A stretch of DNA of 64,000 nucleotides from Trichoplax sp. H2 (Eukaryota > Placozoa > Uniplacotomia > Trichoplacea), in contig NOWV01000021.1 of assembly GCA_003344405.1 (NCBI GenBank), positions 620,001 to 684,000 of the forward strand, in the 5' to 3' direction. The notes under the pieces are model-generated. The model saw only the letters and a program-made list of their open reading frames with translations, ran no database searches and was not told where the DNA came from. Position 1 is the stretch's first letter; each line of letters opens with the position of its first letter. The position numbers and the translations under genes were made by a program. This document shows positions 1 to 23,639 of this stretch, in pieces.

Positions 1-139
1 TTTCTACTACTGAACTGAGAACAATGTTTTATTTAATGCAAAACAGTAAATATTCTGAGGTAAAAATTTTCGGTATATTTTATTTGCTAAGTGATTATTT
101 CAATGTACAATAACACTTTTCTTGTTGATATTCTTTCAG

Positions 140-10851
<10,712 letters not shown>

Positions 10852-11546
10852 TTTTGTTTTAACTGCATATTACGTTTTACGGAAGTGAATTAGGACCAAT
10901 TTGTATTATAGTTGTCTATATTGATATTATACAGAACTATTTACATTACTTAGCCGCTGATAATTATTTAATTATGGAATTATAAAGCATTCTTTCTATG
11001 TATTTATATGGTTAGCAATATATTGAAAAATTCTTAAAATTTGAATTACTGCAAATGAAATCTTCTGCGAGACGTGATATTTTGATATATGATTTGTTAC
11101 ATAATATTAACAGAACATATCATCCAGAGATCAGAGTATTCATATTTTTTATTATTGATGCTTGATTGCTTGTACATTAAAATTATAATGGCAATATGCA
11201 CACGTTATTTATTATGAAATCAACATTCTACTTGTAACAGGAGTAATGTATATTATGCCTTCATCTGAAGATGCTACCATAACTTTAACTTTATCAAGTG
11301 TAACGTACGGCTATAGTAAATATTGTAATATTAATGCTTTGTTATGCAATTATACAGATACTACATCCGGTTTCTAGATACTAACTGCCATTGTATTTTC
11401 AATTATGATGCTAACGATGCATTCGATTTATCAATTATACTCTTGATGCCGTATATCGATAACATTAGTTATCAATCAATATTAAGTAATATTAAAAGAT
11501 GAAACAGAAATGATATTTGACATGTCAAGCTAATGGTTGATAGTAT
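10852..11546. other. Convergent 3' intergenic region between LYST and STIP1
   Basis: About 695 bp, strongly AT-rich, between the two convergent stop codons; it must hold both 3' UTRs. An AATAAA on the minus strand (TTTATT near 11205) could serve STIP1. I see no ORF with coding character and no RNA gene. Confidence 0.6.
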
Positions 11547-14500
11547 TTAGCGTACACCGAGAATTCCACAATCAATTAATTTTTGGAGTTTAGAGGCAAT
11601 GTTTGGATTTTTCAAATGTCTAAAATATAGTTGATAAATGATTGAAACAAAAATTAAATTTTAACCTGTAAAGTAGAAATTAGAATCTAGAAAAAAAGAT
11701 AGAAATACTTACTCTCCAGCTGCATGGGGATCATTCTGCATTTGTTCAAGAATAAGCCTCATCGCAGGGTCGCTTAATATATCCTACCAAAAATAAGATA
11801 GAAGTGTTAGTTCATCCCTGATTTAGATCTAGAAAGATATTACTGTACATGTAACATTCATCTTTTGTGATTTAGGCAAGTAACACGCGTAGACGTATAG
11901 GTTTATCAATTTCATACCCTAACTTCTGGATCTTGCATTGCTGCTTCTGCACGTTTCTTAGGATCAGCTTCAGTTACACTGGAGCTACGATAGTACCCCT
12001 CTTTAGCTTCCTGTGTTACGAGTATGCGTAATTATGAAAGTGTAAGTAGGGTCGGCAACATTATGTGCATAGCATAATGTAGGATAAGAGTGATATTTTT
12101 AATGCACATTCACGTTATACCGCATTGTTAGGATCTAATTCTAATGCTTTAGTAAAACAAGCTGCTGCTTTTGAATTTTCTTTTAGAGCCAAAAGAATGT
12201 TGCCTTTTCGCAAGTGACCCTTAACTGAAATACAAACAGTGACGTTAAATCTAATACTGAAGTTATACAATCATATCAATCTTTAATATGCAAAACATAT
12301 ACGCACTAAAATTTGGATCTAATCGGATGCATTCATCGCAGTCCTAAAGGTGAATAACAAATTTAAGAGCAAATTACGATAAGGTCATCGACGACAAGTA
12401 TCAACTGTCAATGTAACGAATCACGATAAAGTACTACTGAAGCACTATTTATACATTATAATTATTGTATTACCTTTAAGCCAAGGTTAAATTCTGCTAA
12501 TTTCACATAACATGCGGCACGATTACTGTACAACTTTCCGTCATCAGGATTCCTTTTGATAGCTTCTGAATAGTGCTTTACTGCTTCTGGATACTTGCCT
12601 ATTTATATGAAATTGATCCAATAGTTGGCAAATATTGTTAAGTTTTAATCAAAATCATTCTCATCAAACTAGATAAACAACATCGTATTACCTTTCTGAA
12701 AATACTCGTTTCCTTTCGCTTTCTCTTCCAGTGACAATTCAGGGTTGATATAGGCTTTTCTTTCCATTTCTTGCATAGTTTTTTTCACCTTTCAATAATT
12801 TAACGTTATAAGACAGACTGTACAAAATCATTTTATTTATTGCATTGATTTAGCTACAAGTGGAAAACCTGATTGTATTTCTTTAATACGTCTTGAGCTC
12901 GGTGCTCTGATAGAGACTTCTCAAAATTCGTAATAGCATCTTCATATTTCTCCATTTTAACATAGGCATTAGCAATCCGTGCGAACGCTCTATCAAAATT
13001 AAAGAGGTATTTAAGTCCTTGTGATACATCATAATTATACACGTGAACATCACTAAACATCCGTTAAGATTTTTTGCAATGTGTAACAGTTACAGGTCTT
13101 GTAATTAGCAAATTAATCTTACTTTGCAATTAGTTTAAAATCTGCTCTGTGTTCTCGTCCAATTTCTATGCCTTTACGGCAATCTTCAATGCAGTTATCC
13201 AAGTCTCCTTTCTCAAAATGGACAGCTATTTATGAAAGTTAATCTACCTTCAGCCAGATAATACTAACTTTAGTTTGTTACATTGTCATAAAATGATACC
13301 TTACCAGCTCTATTGGTATAAAATGTTAAATTTTTCGGATCATATTCCATAGCTTTTGTATAGTGTGCAATAGCGACATCAAAATCTTTGTTCTTATATG
13401 CTGCATTGCCTAACTCTTTTTCTTTAATAGCCTTAATAACAGCATAAGATAAAACAGACATTAATTCAATATGTATACCATAGCATATACAGGTCAAGTA
13501 AAAACTCTTTACTTTTCTTTGTTCATCGTTTAAATCGGGAGTATCTGCTGTCATTTTCTTTTCTTGTGTTTTCTCCTTATTACTACTACTACTATTTAGC
13601 TGATGATCGCTCATGACTTGTGGTAGTGGTAGTGTTCGACTCTGATTGTGGCTCTGTAATTAGTCACAGTAAAATCAGCTAATTTACTGTAGAATAATGA
13701 AAAGGCTGTAAAAATTAATACAATACCTGGATTAAATGAAGCATCAGCACTGAGATTTATACCAAGTAATACACCAAGGGCATTTACAAAACGTGGATCG
13801 TTCATAAATCTATGAAAGAAGTAATAATAAATTAGACGTAATAAAGTAATAGCAATTTGATTAAATAGGTCGTACAGTAGCCACTTTACTTCCCGCACAG
13901 TAAGAATAACAAATAATAATAAAGTTTACTAACTGCGTCATAAGTTCTCGACTCGACTTAGCTACATTAAACATCGCCATAAAATCTGGCTGGTTTAAGT
14001 AAGCACTTGTTGTAGGATTGGCCCGCAATTTGTCTAGGGCGCCTGGATCAGCAAAGGGATTCGGCATAGACTTTTGGCTAGCTGCAATGATAGTGCCAAC
14101 AATTAAAAGTTAAATATAATTAATTTGATTAGAGATTCGCATTGCATCTTCTTAATAATATACATAAATTTTTTAAATAATTATATAACATTAAACGTTA
14201 CTAAATTTTTAGTTAATCAAATGAGATCAACATATTGAATAGCACGATAAATGAATGTCCATATTCGTACTACATTATATATGTATAAATACAAGCGAAA
14301 ATTATCTATTTGCATTTATGTGACGACCATTACGTATGTGAAATTTAATAAATTTTATTCTAATACAAAAATAATATTATAGCTACAGGCTAATCGTTCA
14401 TTCAGCATAATTGTACAATGTATACATAGGTCGTCGAATCGCATTTTTGATAAAATACGTTAAAATTTAGGCTCATTGCCTAAAAAGGTGCAAACTAATG

Positions 14501-15196
14501 TATGAATTGTTATATCTAACTTTTTAAGTTAAAAAGTACACTAAATGTGCGCATGTACTATGAGCATTCTATATGCTTAATAAAGATACCGTCTAGGTAA
14601 AAAATTCACATGTCGTGAATGTTTTAGTATTTTATTGGAGGAATTAAAAAATAACCATTCAATTTGAAAGTTGTACAAAAATACCTGAAATTTCTTTTTC
14701 AACCTCTTTCAGCCCGTTTACCAATTGATCATTATTCGGATTTAACTTTAACCCATCTTGATAAGTTGTAACAGCTTCTTCATATCGTTTTAAAAATGTT
14801 AAAGCAGCACCAACACGAGAATAACCCTATAGCGAAAAAATAAGCTATATTAACTCCCATAGTGTAAAGGATTTACTAATATCAACGCACTAAAAACCTT
14901 CAATTGTTAACGAATCGTTCCAATGAGGATAGTCAGTATGACGTAGGTAGTTAATTAGTATTACAATAATTACTCCTTACCTTGGGCCAATCAGGTTTAA
15001 GTTGTACCGTTTTGTTGGCATCATCAAGAGCCTTCTCATACTGGCCTAAACTGGCATAGGCTGCAGATCGATTACTATAGAAGATGTGATTATTAGGATT
15101 TAATTGGATTGCTTCAGTATAGCACTTGATGGCTTCTTGAAAGTTCTTCTCTTGAAGTGCGAGGTTACCTTTACTTTTCCACTCATTTGCCTTCAT
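11547..15196 (-). CDS. STIP1: Hsp70-Hsp90 organizing protein (HOP/Sti1)
   Basis: Cytosolic co-chaperone that bridges Hsp70 and Hsp90. About 15 short exons read on the minus strand, including 14981-15196, 14685-14826, 13930-14083, 13727-13809 and the last, 11547-11619, ending HLKNPNIA...GILGVR and TAA. Domain order is full: TPR1 ([25 protein letters not shown]), DP1 ([27 protein letters not shown]), a linker rich in Ser/Asn/Lys, TPR2A ([26 protein letters not shown]), TPR2B ([23 protein letters not shown]) and DP2 ([20 protein letters not shown]). The Lys-Asn-Asn-Lys-Arg carboxylate clamp that grips EEVD tails is visible in all three TPR modules. Start: the ATG at 15194-15196 gives MKANEWK; a spliced start reading into ANEWK cannot be excluded, because an acceptor-like AG lies just after this ATG. 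Confidence 0.93.
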
Positions 15197-17063
15197 TAAA
15201 ACAGAGTGAAGTAGAGGTAGAAATATATAAGTATTAGTTCGCGTATAAGCTCTACATACTACACAATCAATTTTGTTGTAGCAAAGCCTCGATACGTTTA
15301 CTGCTGGAATAAAGAAGTGACACACATGTACAGCAGCAGGCCGATATCAGTGCTATGTCATATTTTCATTATACTGCGATATACGAATAAACGTTTATGT
15401 AACGTCACTTTAAAAGTAGATGGTAAGCCTAAATACATTCGCATTTATAGTCATATCCATGATATCGTGAGGATTGATTAGGCTTGGGTATAATTTTTTG
15501 AAAATGTGATCAACTCAATACAAGTTAATGAAATTTTACTGATAATATGGATTGATTAGAATAAGAAAGGTATTGAAAATCTGTTAATTTAGCATGATGC
15601 AAATTAATTAGTTTGATACAACTAATATCTCCATTTGTCATAGGTTAGTTTTTGTAGATAGCTTGAAATTTTAATTTAGTAGAATTTTAAAATTCTCTGG
15701 ACGTTACAGTACGAATGAGTTACAATATTGTAAGCAGATTGATTGAGACTGTTGCAATTTATAACCGTGTAGCAGTCTTGTACAGAAATTCATTGATTAT
15801 TACAGTACTGCAAACTATAACCGTACGTTGCTCTATAGCTCAATAATCCGATAGGTCCGCAGAGCGGTAACTATCTGCACTATGCACCGTAGAGGATGCA
15901 AAACATTAGAAACATTAGCATACAGAATAAGTGTTTTTGTCGGCTTTCAATTGAATAGGAATACATCTCAATTGCATTATGTATGTAATTTACTATTATG
16001 CAATTTGCAAATTCTGCCGTACTCGCATAGTGGTAATATATCGATTTTGTGCTGTCAAGCGATACATGTCTCCATAGCTACTGGAAATACGATTCAAGAA
16101 TCTACAGGATATGACTCATGTAGCGATTTACTGCTATTACATTTGTAGTAGACTGAGAGCAATTTCTATCTATGATCATTCATGATATCATACTACTTAT
16201 ATAATTAATTGATATACAATACACTATTGAATAGGATATTTTATTGCAAATGGAAATACAGTACTGCAGCTTGTACTCTATTCTGTCAGTACCTATTGTA
16301 CAGCATCGCCAATTTTAGTGCCACCCATTGCAGTATAGCTATAGATTGAACTACTCTAACTATTTTAATGCCATGACTGGAGGTTGTAGAGTAGTGATAT
16401 AGGAACTACTAGGATGAAATGTATTTCAAAGTTCTTCTTTGGTAGGGCTAGAGATTTAGCATGTCCCAAATTCTACGTGTTTCTACCCCAATATGACAAC
16501 ACGAAACAGCACCAACATAACCAACATTACCTCAATATACCATATTAATTAATTCATCAACAAGACTAGTGTGCTCAATGTAACGTCGATGAGTTTGTGC
16601 TCATTTTGACTGGTTATTGCATCAGAAAAATGGAGAATGCATGGATATATGCAGCATTTGAACTGACATGCTATTTACTTGTAACCAAGTAAAGAAAGAC
16701 TAGAAAAATTATACGAGTAAAACTATGGCAATAGAATATTTCATAGATCCCAAAAAGAGGAAAGTTGGGGGCCACTGAAGCTATTCACTTGCTGTCGATC
16801 ATTGAGCTGAGTCGAAAAGCTCATTTCAACGCATGGACATAGAATGAGATTATTATTTGCATCCTACTCGGGACTTTGCTACACAGTTAAGAGGAGTTCT
16901 TATTCATTTCACTATTGGCAAGTTCATGGATGATTCAGTTGAATTTTAATAGAAATAAATGCCTCCAAACTGGAGAGCAAGAAATGATTTCAAGAACTTA
17001 CCTGATCTGCAGCCATGACGAGACTTCTAGAAGTTTCTGAGATGGCAAAGGCTTGCAATGAAA

Positions 17064-17310
17064 GATTACCATGAGGACAGTACAGTACACGATACCATAC
17101 AGTACTGTGCACTGTATCCTGTTCACACACAGGTACACTACAGTACACTAGCAGGAATCAAAGGCAGAGAGATCTGTATGATACTGGACTGTATCATCAG
17201 GAAGCTAACGAACAACGAATTGTAACTGCATTGTGCAAGCACACTAGTACGTACTGTACACTGTACGGTATCGTACGGTACAGTACTAGACAGTGTTGAC
17301 GGTACCGTTA
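17064..17310. repeat. GTAC-palindrome tract
   Basis: Two clusters (about 17077-17150 and 17240-17310) built largely from GTAC, CAGTA, CTGTA and CGGTA words, for example ACAGTACAGTACAC and GTACGTACTGTACACTG. Nearly every word is self-complementary, so either strand can fold on itself. Same word family as the tracts near 18.2, 18.7, 23.6, 24.8, 31.7, 32.0, 51.5, 52.2 and 53.7-55.7 kb. Confidence 0.8.
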
Positions 17311-17508
17311 CTCGTTACCAGCAGTCGTCTTTGGTCTATCGTCACGTCGTCACATGTGTCCGTAACACTGCCCGTAACACTGCCACTGGTTTGTTTCACA
17401 TTCATACTCTACAGCTAATTTTATCATCATCATCATATTCTACAGTTTATCCTCCTACCTGTCGATAGAAACTTTACATAGAATTATTAGCAAATTATTA
17501 CTTTAATG

Positions 17509-17757
17509 ATTCACCCCGATTTTGCTGTCGCAATGAATCCTACTGTACATACTTTAGCACCGGAACCGGTGTTTCTATGCTGTTTATGGCCCAATTTTGC
17601 TCTCGAAATTAATCCTACAGTACTGTACTGTACTTACTTTAGCACCGGAACCGGTGTTTCTATGCTGTTTATAGCCCGATTTTGCTCTCCAAATTAATCC
17701 TACTGTACTGTACATACTTTAATACCGGAATCAGTGTTTCTATGCTGTTTATGGAGT
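17509..17757. repeat. Tandem array, three units of about 80-85 bp
   Basis: Three head-to-tail copies. Each carries CACCGGAACCGGTG (or the decayed TACCGGAATCAGTG), then TTTCTATGCTGTTTAT, a CGATTTTGCTCT-like piece, AATCCTACTGTAC and a GTAC tract of variable length. The inverted repeat CACCGG-AA-CCGGTG starts near 17556 and 17641. The GTAC tract is the part that changes length between units. No coding role seen. Confidence 0.85.
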
Positions 17758-18300
17758 GCATTACAGAATGATTGTAACCAACAATGATCAATTAGTTAGT
17801 CATACTGGACAGTGTTTTACAACTTCCTTCTTATTCAATCAGGTGCATAAAACCGCTAGTATACAGTATACTGTACTGTACATTGTACAATCTACATGGT
17901 ATCACGTCAGGTTTAGAATCTCTTCTCTGTGTAGCGGTATACAGTATCTCTCTCTTTCTACTTCCTACTCGACTGACTTTGGGCAATCAAGTTCTCTTTT
18001 CTAAAATAGCTCTTTCTTTCTCGTCTACAGTTTAAAACTAGAAAGTCATATTATCCCACAGTACTGCACTGTACTGTACAAGTATCATGGTTACCAGCTA
18101 TCTTTTGGATAAAGTGTTCAATCTTAGACCAAACATTTCTTGTTTTCTCCTTCTACTCTACAGTAGAGTATTGACTGTAAACTGTAGATTATAGATGGAC
18201 TACTGTACACTGAGTGTACAGTACAGTACTAGAAATTATCACTGTTGTAATTTCGAGTAGTCCATGACTGCTCAAAGTGCTCATTAGACCTAACCACTTT

Positions 18301-18656
18301 TGAAACTTATAAATTCGAAAGTGACTAAGTGTAATGCTCATTTTGATACTGCACGTTAGATACTCTTTGTCGGGGACTTTTTTCTCTTTTGAAATTTATA
18401 AATTCGAAAGTGACTAAGTGTAATACTCATTTTGATACTGCCGTTAGATACTTTTTGTCAGTGACTTTTTTCTCTTTTTGAAATTTATAAATTCGAAAGT
18501 GACTAAGTGTAATACTCATTTTGATACTGCACGTTCGATACTTTTTGTCAAGGACTTCTTTCTCTTTGAAATTTATAAATTCGAAAGTGACTAAGTGTAA
18601 TAGTCATTTTGATATTGCACTTTAGATAGTTTTTGTCAGTGACTTCTTTCTCTTCA
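18301..18656. repeat. Tandem array, four units of about 89 bp
   Basis: Units begin at about 18301, 18390, 18479 and 18567 with TGAAATTTATAAATTCGAAA (first copy TGAAACTT...), followed by GTGACTAAGTGTAAT, CTCATTTTGATACTGC, ACGTTAGATACTTTTTGTCA and a pyrimidine-rich TTTTTTCTCTTT. Units differ by a few substitutions and 1-2 bp indels. Flanked on both sides by GTAC-palindrome tracts (18190-18230 and 18690-18910). Confidence 0.88.
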
Positions 18657-18689
18657 GGCCCAGTCAGGGGTTTCTTTGAGGTAAAACTG

Positions 18690-18910
18690 ACTGTAGACCG
18701 ACAGTGTACAGTACTGTAGAGACAGTACCATTACTGTAGAGACCCTTAGTGTACTGTCCAGTGTCCATTACAGTCATGACGGTATACACCGTGTACTATA
18801 CAGAGCAGACCATGCCCCCCATAACGGAACGATCCCTCAACTGGATATCGTACTGTATTTCCACGTCATCATTACAGTACCAACTACTGCAACTACAGTA
18901 TAGCAACTGT
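18690..18910. repeat. GTAC-palindrome tract upstream of the serpin
   Basis: Words such as GTGTACAGTACTGTAG, ACAGTACCATTACTGTAG and TACAGTATAG. It ends about 120 bp before the serpin ATG, so the serpin promoter is confined to a short AT-rich stretch (about 18915-19031) or overlaps the tract. Confidence 0.7.
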
Positions 18911-19031
18911 GGAATGAATTTTCATTGTTAGCTGTAATGAAGCGAATTAATAAATTATTGCAGCAAAAATAATTAATTAAACCATTATCAACGACCAAAG
19001 CTTTTCTTTCTATCCTGAGAAGACCATTTTA

Positions 19032-20300
19032 TTGTCGTCCTGTCAAATCTCTGCCATAAAAATGAGGATGAATAAAATCGTCAAACCAAGCAATCCCTCT
19101 AAAAATAGTGTTGTACTGGCAATACTCGTTCTCGCCATCGCCATTGCTTGCATACAATGCCAAGATGATGCTGTATTACCTGTTTCAAAGGCTAGCAATC
19201 GACTTGCTATGGAGCTCTACCGCGAGATAGGCCATGAAGATCAAAACAGTATCTTTTCTTCTTATAGTTTGATCGTAGCCATGTCGATGGTTTTAGCTGG
19301 ATGCAGAGGAAATACTGCAAAACAAGTGGTGCAGGCGCTACATTTCGATCACTTGGAGGTATTAGATATTCATACGTCAATGAGACTTTTATCACATCAA
19401 GTGCAACAACACGCTAACAACGTTACGTGTCAGTTCAATGATGCCAATTGTATCTTTACCCAAAAAGGATTCCCAATCTTGCCGTTCTATCTTAAACTTG
19501 TGCGTGATTTCTATCACTCCGATGTGAAAGAGGTCGACTTTAGTGATAGCCAGTCTACTACTAATCTAATTAACCAATGGATTGACAAAATGACAAATCA
19601 TAAAATTAGCCAATTATTCGATCCTGCTGATATTACCCCGATGACAAAATTAGTTTTAGCGAATGCCATTTATTTCAAAGGAAAATGGAAGCTACCCTTC
19701 GATAAATTAAAGGTGACAGAGAAACCATTTCATTATACTTCTAATGAAGATGTTATTGTTAAAATGATGTCACGAAAAATGAAAGTAAATTATATGCAGG
19801 ACCATAGCAGTGGCATACAAATGATTGAGTTGCCGTACGAATGTAGCAAAACTTCCATGATTATTGTCCTGCCTCAATCGGTCTCTATGTTCTCTGATCT
19901 TAAGCAGATACTACTTATGGAGGGAAAGTTAGACCAGTGGATAAATTCGATGAGAAAGATGGAGGTTAACGTTCAAATACCGAAATTTTCTATCAAACAA
20001 AGGATGAATCTAAATGGTGTACTTAAAAAGCTGGGCATGACTGATTTATTTGATAGTTCTCGTGCAGATCTTACTGGAATATCCCAAGCGGAAAATTTAT
20101 TTGTTGGAAAGGTCATTCAAGAAGCACGTTTGGATGTCAATGAAGAAGGAAGTGAAGCTGCTGCGGCTACTGGAGTAATTGTTCTAGCAAAAATGATGCT
20201 GGTAACACCTGAATTTATAGCTGATCGGCCATTTATCTATTTAATCAGAGACGTAGAAAGCAATACAATCCTATTTATGGGACATGTTAGAAAACCGTAG
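19032..20300 (+). CDS. Secreted inhibitory-type serpin, single exon
   Basis: Serine-protease inhibitor of the serpin fold, 422 residues from the first ATG and about 410 from the ATG pair near 19062-19068, both usual for the family. A hydrophobic stretch (SVVLAILVLAIAIACIQC) ends about residue 43 from the first ATG. It looks like a signal peptide and favours the later ATG, which shortens the N-region. Serpin marks: ANAIYFKGKWKLPF, the hinge EEGSEAAAATG and the C-terminal signature FIADRPFIYLI...FMGHV. The small, alanine-rich hinge is typical of inhibitory members. Counting P15 as the hinge Gly puts Lys at P1 and Met at P1', which predicts a trypsin-like target. No ER-retention tail is seen, so export is likely. 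The intronless form contrasts with all other genes here. Ortholog not assignable. Confidence 0.95.
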   Translation: MSSCQISAIKMRMNKIVKPSNPSKNSVVLAILVLAIAIACIQCQDDAVLPVSKASNRLAMELYREIGHEDQNSIFSSYSLIVAMSMVLAGCRGNTAKQVVQALHFDHLEVLDIHTSMRLLSHQVQQHANNVTCQFNDANCIFTQKGFPILPFYLKLVRDFYHSDVKEVDFSDSQSTTNLINQWIDKMTNHKISQLFDPADITPMTKLVLANAIYFKGKWKLPFDKLKVTEKPFHYTSNEDVIVKMMSRKMKVNYMQDHSSGIQMIELPYECSKTSMIIVLPQSVSMFSDLKQILLMEGKLDQWINSMRKMEVNVQIPKFSIKQRMNLNGVLKKLGMTDLFDSSRADLTGISQAENLFVGKVIQEARLDVNEEGSEAAAATGVIVLAKMMLVTPEFIADRPFIYLIRDVESNTILFMGHVRKP

Positions 20301-21966
20301 TACGGTCATGAACGTAAGCTCGTACTGTGGTGGAATCTTTGCTGCACCACTAAATTTTTAAAATAGTTTGAACTATAATATACTCGAAATGAACTAAACT
20401 ATACATTATAAGTACAAATATGAGACAGAAATATAGCATACAGCACCGTCTACTCTAACTTGTTCTAATTATTCTATGAATGATATTGTAATAGTTTCTT
20501 AAGCCAATTTAATGATCCCTAATTTATTGCATTACCATGATATACGTGTATATACGTATCTATCAGCTATAAAGATGTAACAATCTTGAGAGAGAAAAAA
20601 ATAGACTCCTACGCTACGTCATGTTGCTCTTGCTCATCAGAGACATTATCCATATATAAATACTTGCAGATTGCAGTACATACTGTACTGTAAAATTTTA
20701 AATTGCTTGTTGTATTCACCATGTGAAAAGACTTTCACATACTGTATGCATACTTTATTACAAATTAAAAGCATTTCTGTTGGCATTACAGTATGCCATT
20801 AATATTATTATTATATCGATCGATAGTTAACCGTTGTACGAGTATACTCGAGCTAATCAATGATAATGTGGCTAATTGCAGTATAAGCTGGATAAGACAA
20901 TGTATGACCAGTATGCTATTTAATGAAGTGTCATAGTCTTTATTATAAAATATTATTAACAAAGTACTTTTACAGTTTATTATTTGCTTATAGTTCAATT
21001 AATATATCTGTTTAAATAGCACTTTTAAGTGACGCATCTGTTTGTTACGAATGATCTTCAAGATGTAAAAGCGCTATCAATAGAAGGATTCACGATACTA
21101 CGGAAACTGCGACAAATTCACTACTGGTTTAGTTGTTCTCTGTGAATAATATCATTGTCATTAGCAATCTTGAATTTTTGATCATTTGCACATTCGACAG
21201 TTCCAATAAAATGATTAGGATTGGCAAGCTATTCTATGTACACTAAATTACTAGCTACTCTGTAGCTGCTATTGACTGGAAATATTTCTAAGTTAACAAC
21301 TTGAATTACATGTCAATGGTTAAGTTCATACTGAGTACATGAGTACCAGGGCATGGACTACTAGAAATTTTTACCTTCTAGTAGTAGTTCATAGTCTCCT
21401 CTGAATACGTACTACTCGCTTTTACCATCTGATAAAACTCATTCCGGCAAGACACATAAATTATGACGCTCCCTTAGCAATTCATTACTCCGGATAACAT
21501 TTCCTACTTACAAGGAGATATTGTATTCAGTATTGTTTAAGAATACCTATTTTGCAGCACGCTACAGTGAACACCACTACGGCTCCAACTTGCTTGATAT
21601 ACTGTATTATGAGGCATGCTAAGTTCATCTTTCAATCGACCTGCGTACCCAAGCTTATTAAAAAGACTTCAATCGATCAGAGGGTATAGAGATCCTTAGT
21701 CATGATATGTATGATTTGACTTCAGCACAAGTCATCGATTACAATTATTTCATACATTATCCTTGACTTCTTTATTATCCATACTAACTCTCAGTTTCAA
21801 GTTTGTTACGTACGGGTATCTAAGAATCTGTAATTACTTTGTCTTAGCTGGATTAGATTATACCGATGACATGCTACTCTTTAAAAAAGACAATCTGAAG
21901 ATTAGTTTAAACAAAGATTTTTATTTGTAATCTTTTAGTAGGATTCCACCCAAGAATTGAATGCGC
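20301..21966. other. Intergenic region between serpin and RPS20
   Basis: AT-rich, no coding frame recognised. It holds scattered single GTAC words and a hairpin near 21361-21388 (ACTACTAGAA, 9-nt loop, TTCTAGTAGT). The 3' UTRs of serpin (+) and RPS20 (-) must lie at its two ends. Confidence 0.5.
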
Positions 21967-22768
21967 TTAAGCGTCTGCGATGGTAACTTCAACCTCTACG
22001 CCAGGTTCGATACCAATGGAAGTCTAGAGGTAGCGTTAAAGAAAATTGTACGGCAAAAAATTGAACACTCAAAGTTATAACAATAACCGTTCGTCATTGC
22101 ATCCAGAATCATTGCAGTGAATTACTACTGAGATTACCAATAATGGAATAATGAGAGTACTATCTACATGAATACATATACGTATGCATCTGTGAGTATC
22201 TACTATAGAAAGGGTAGGATACGATTTGTTTGACCACTTCAGATGGACTTCGCATATCAATTAAGCGTTTGTGAATTCTCATCTGGTAACGATCCCATGT
22301 CTTTGATCCTTCACCGCAAGGAGTCTTACGGGTCGTTATACGTAAGCATTTCGTAGGCAAGCGAACGGGTCCTTTGACGTTTAATTTCTTTTCCTTTGCT
22401 CCTCGAATCAGCTCAGCACATACTATATAAAGTATATACAGTAAAAGAGATCAGGCTCACAGGTATCTCATAAATTAATATTTAGCTAGGCTATAAGCTA
22501 GAGACTAGACAACGCATTCGCATTCGTTTGACAGCGCTATGTACAACCTTATCTTGTAAGGTAAATATTGGGTGATTCCGATCAGATGACAGTACACTAT
22601 TTTATCGTAACAAGAGAGAAAATTGCAATCGATTTATTTTAACGGCAAAGCTCCTTAGGTACCTTTTTCCAAGCTTTTCACTTTGGTACTGGATAAAGTT
22701 ATTCTTATGCGGTGAAGTTCAGCTTCTTCGGCAGGTGCTTTTTCGCTTTTTAATTGCGCCTTTATCAT
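21967..22768 (-). CDS. RPS20: 40S ribosomal protein S20 (uS10)
   Basis: Small-subunit ribosomal protein of the 40S head. Three exons, 22663-22768, 22223-22422 and 21967-22023, join in phase to exactly 120 codons plus stop; human RPS20 has 119. Diagnostic stretches: [70 protein letters not shown] and the C-terminus [14 protein letters not shown]. The ATG at 22766-22768 gives an N-terminus ([18 protein letters not shown]) of the right length ahead of HRIRI, although its first residues differ from the usual MAFKD. Introns are about 199 and 240 bp. I looked in both for a C/D-box snoRNA, as vertebrate RPS20 carries one, and saw no convincing box pair. Confidence 0.95.
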
Positions 22769-23639
22769 GATAATTATATTTTTGTTACTATTACATCTAT
22801 GATTGTTGAAAGTACGCCGTAGTAGCAAGCACTTTAATGGCAGTCAATCGATATGTGAGTTATTCATATATCCGCGTGTATATCAATTATCGTAGTGGTA
22901 GACCCAGCAGTTTACAGTATTTGGAGTAGCGGCGATCCTATTACCTATACCGTACCGATTGGGTTTCTAATGTAGAAACTACAGCTGATCGACAACAAAG
23001 TTAGAAGTAAAGGTAATCAATACTGTACTTGTAAATTAATCGTAAAACGTATTTCACTTTACATTACCGTTGCATCTCAAGATGTATGTTTCAACTCTCT
23101 GCTAATAGTACTGTCAAATGCATCCACACTATGAGCATTTTTAGCCTAGGAGCAAACGGACTATAAAACTGAAACTGGTCTTGCTCCATACAAGTAAGAC
23201 ATTCTACTTTACCGAAAATCATTTCATCAAGAGAGTGTACAATAGAGTATGGTAGGAGAATGATTTCAATCTTTCAACTTCAAGAATTGACAAGTTGTCA
23301 TTTTCTGGCACGATACTTTTTAGAGAAGTTGTAGTGCTCATACGTACGCGTAGATGACGATCAGCATCCGTAACTTATTGTAAGCAACTGGATCATTGAC
23401 TGCAAATAACTCATCGATTTACTAATAATGCCACATAGCTATTAGCCGTGAATTTTCCCTTACCATAATTCGAACTGGTCGACTTATTCCTGTGAACAGC
23501 GGTGAACCAATTCACAAAGATCAAAATGGTTGACTACACGGACACGAGGTATCGGTAGGAAGAGGGAGAATACGCCGACGGCTGCGTATTTGAGTGGTTG
23601 CAATTTTTCGTTTGCAGTCCGTAGCATCTGTCAGTACAT

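Larger units (their letters stand above)
15197..19031. other. Repeat-rich intergenic region upstream of STIP1 and serpin
   Basis: 3.8 kb with no recognisable gene; short open frames here have no coding character. From 15.2 to 17.0 kb it is ordinary AT-rich DNA that must hold the STIP1 promoter. A perfect 16-bp palindrome, AGAATTTTAAAATTCT, lies at 15681-15696. From 17.06 kb it becomes repeat-dense: GTAC-palindrome tracts and two tandem arrays, listed separately. Confidence 0.6.

Noticed and set aside
15681-15696. Heat-shock element upstream of STIP1
   Set aside because: The GAA and TTC halves of this palindrome are too far apart for the GAAnnTTC pattern; kept only as a palindrome note.
22024-22662. 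snoRNA in RPS20 introns, as in vertebrates
   Set aside because: No RTGATGA/CTGA pair with correct spacing and terminal stem found on the minus strand.
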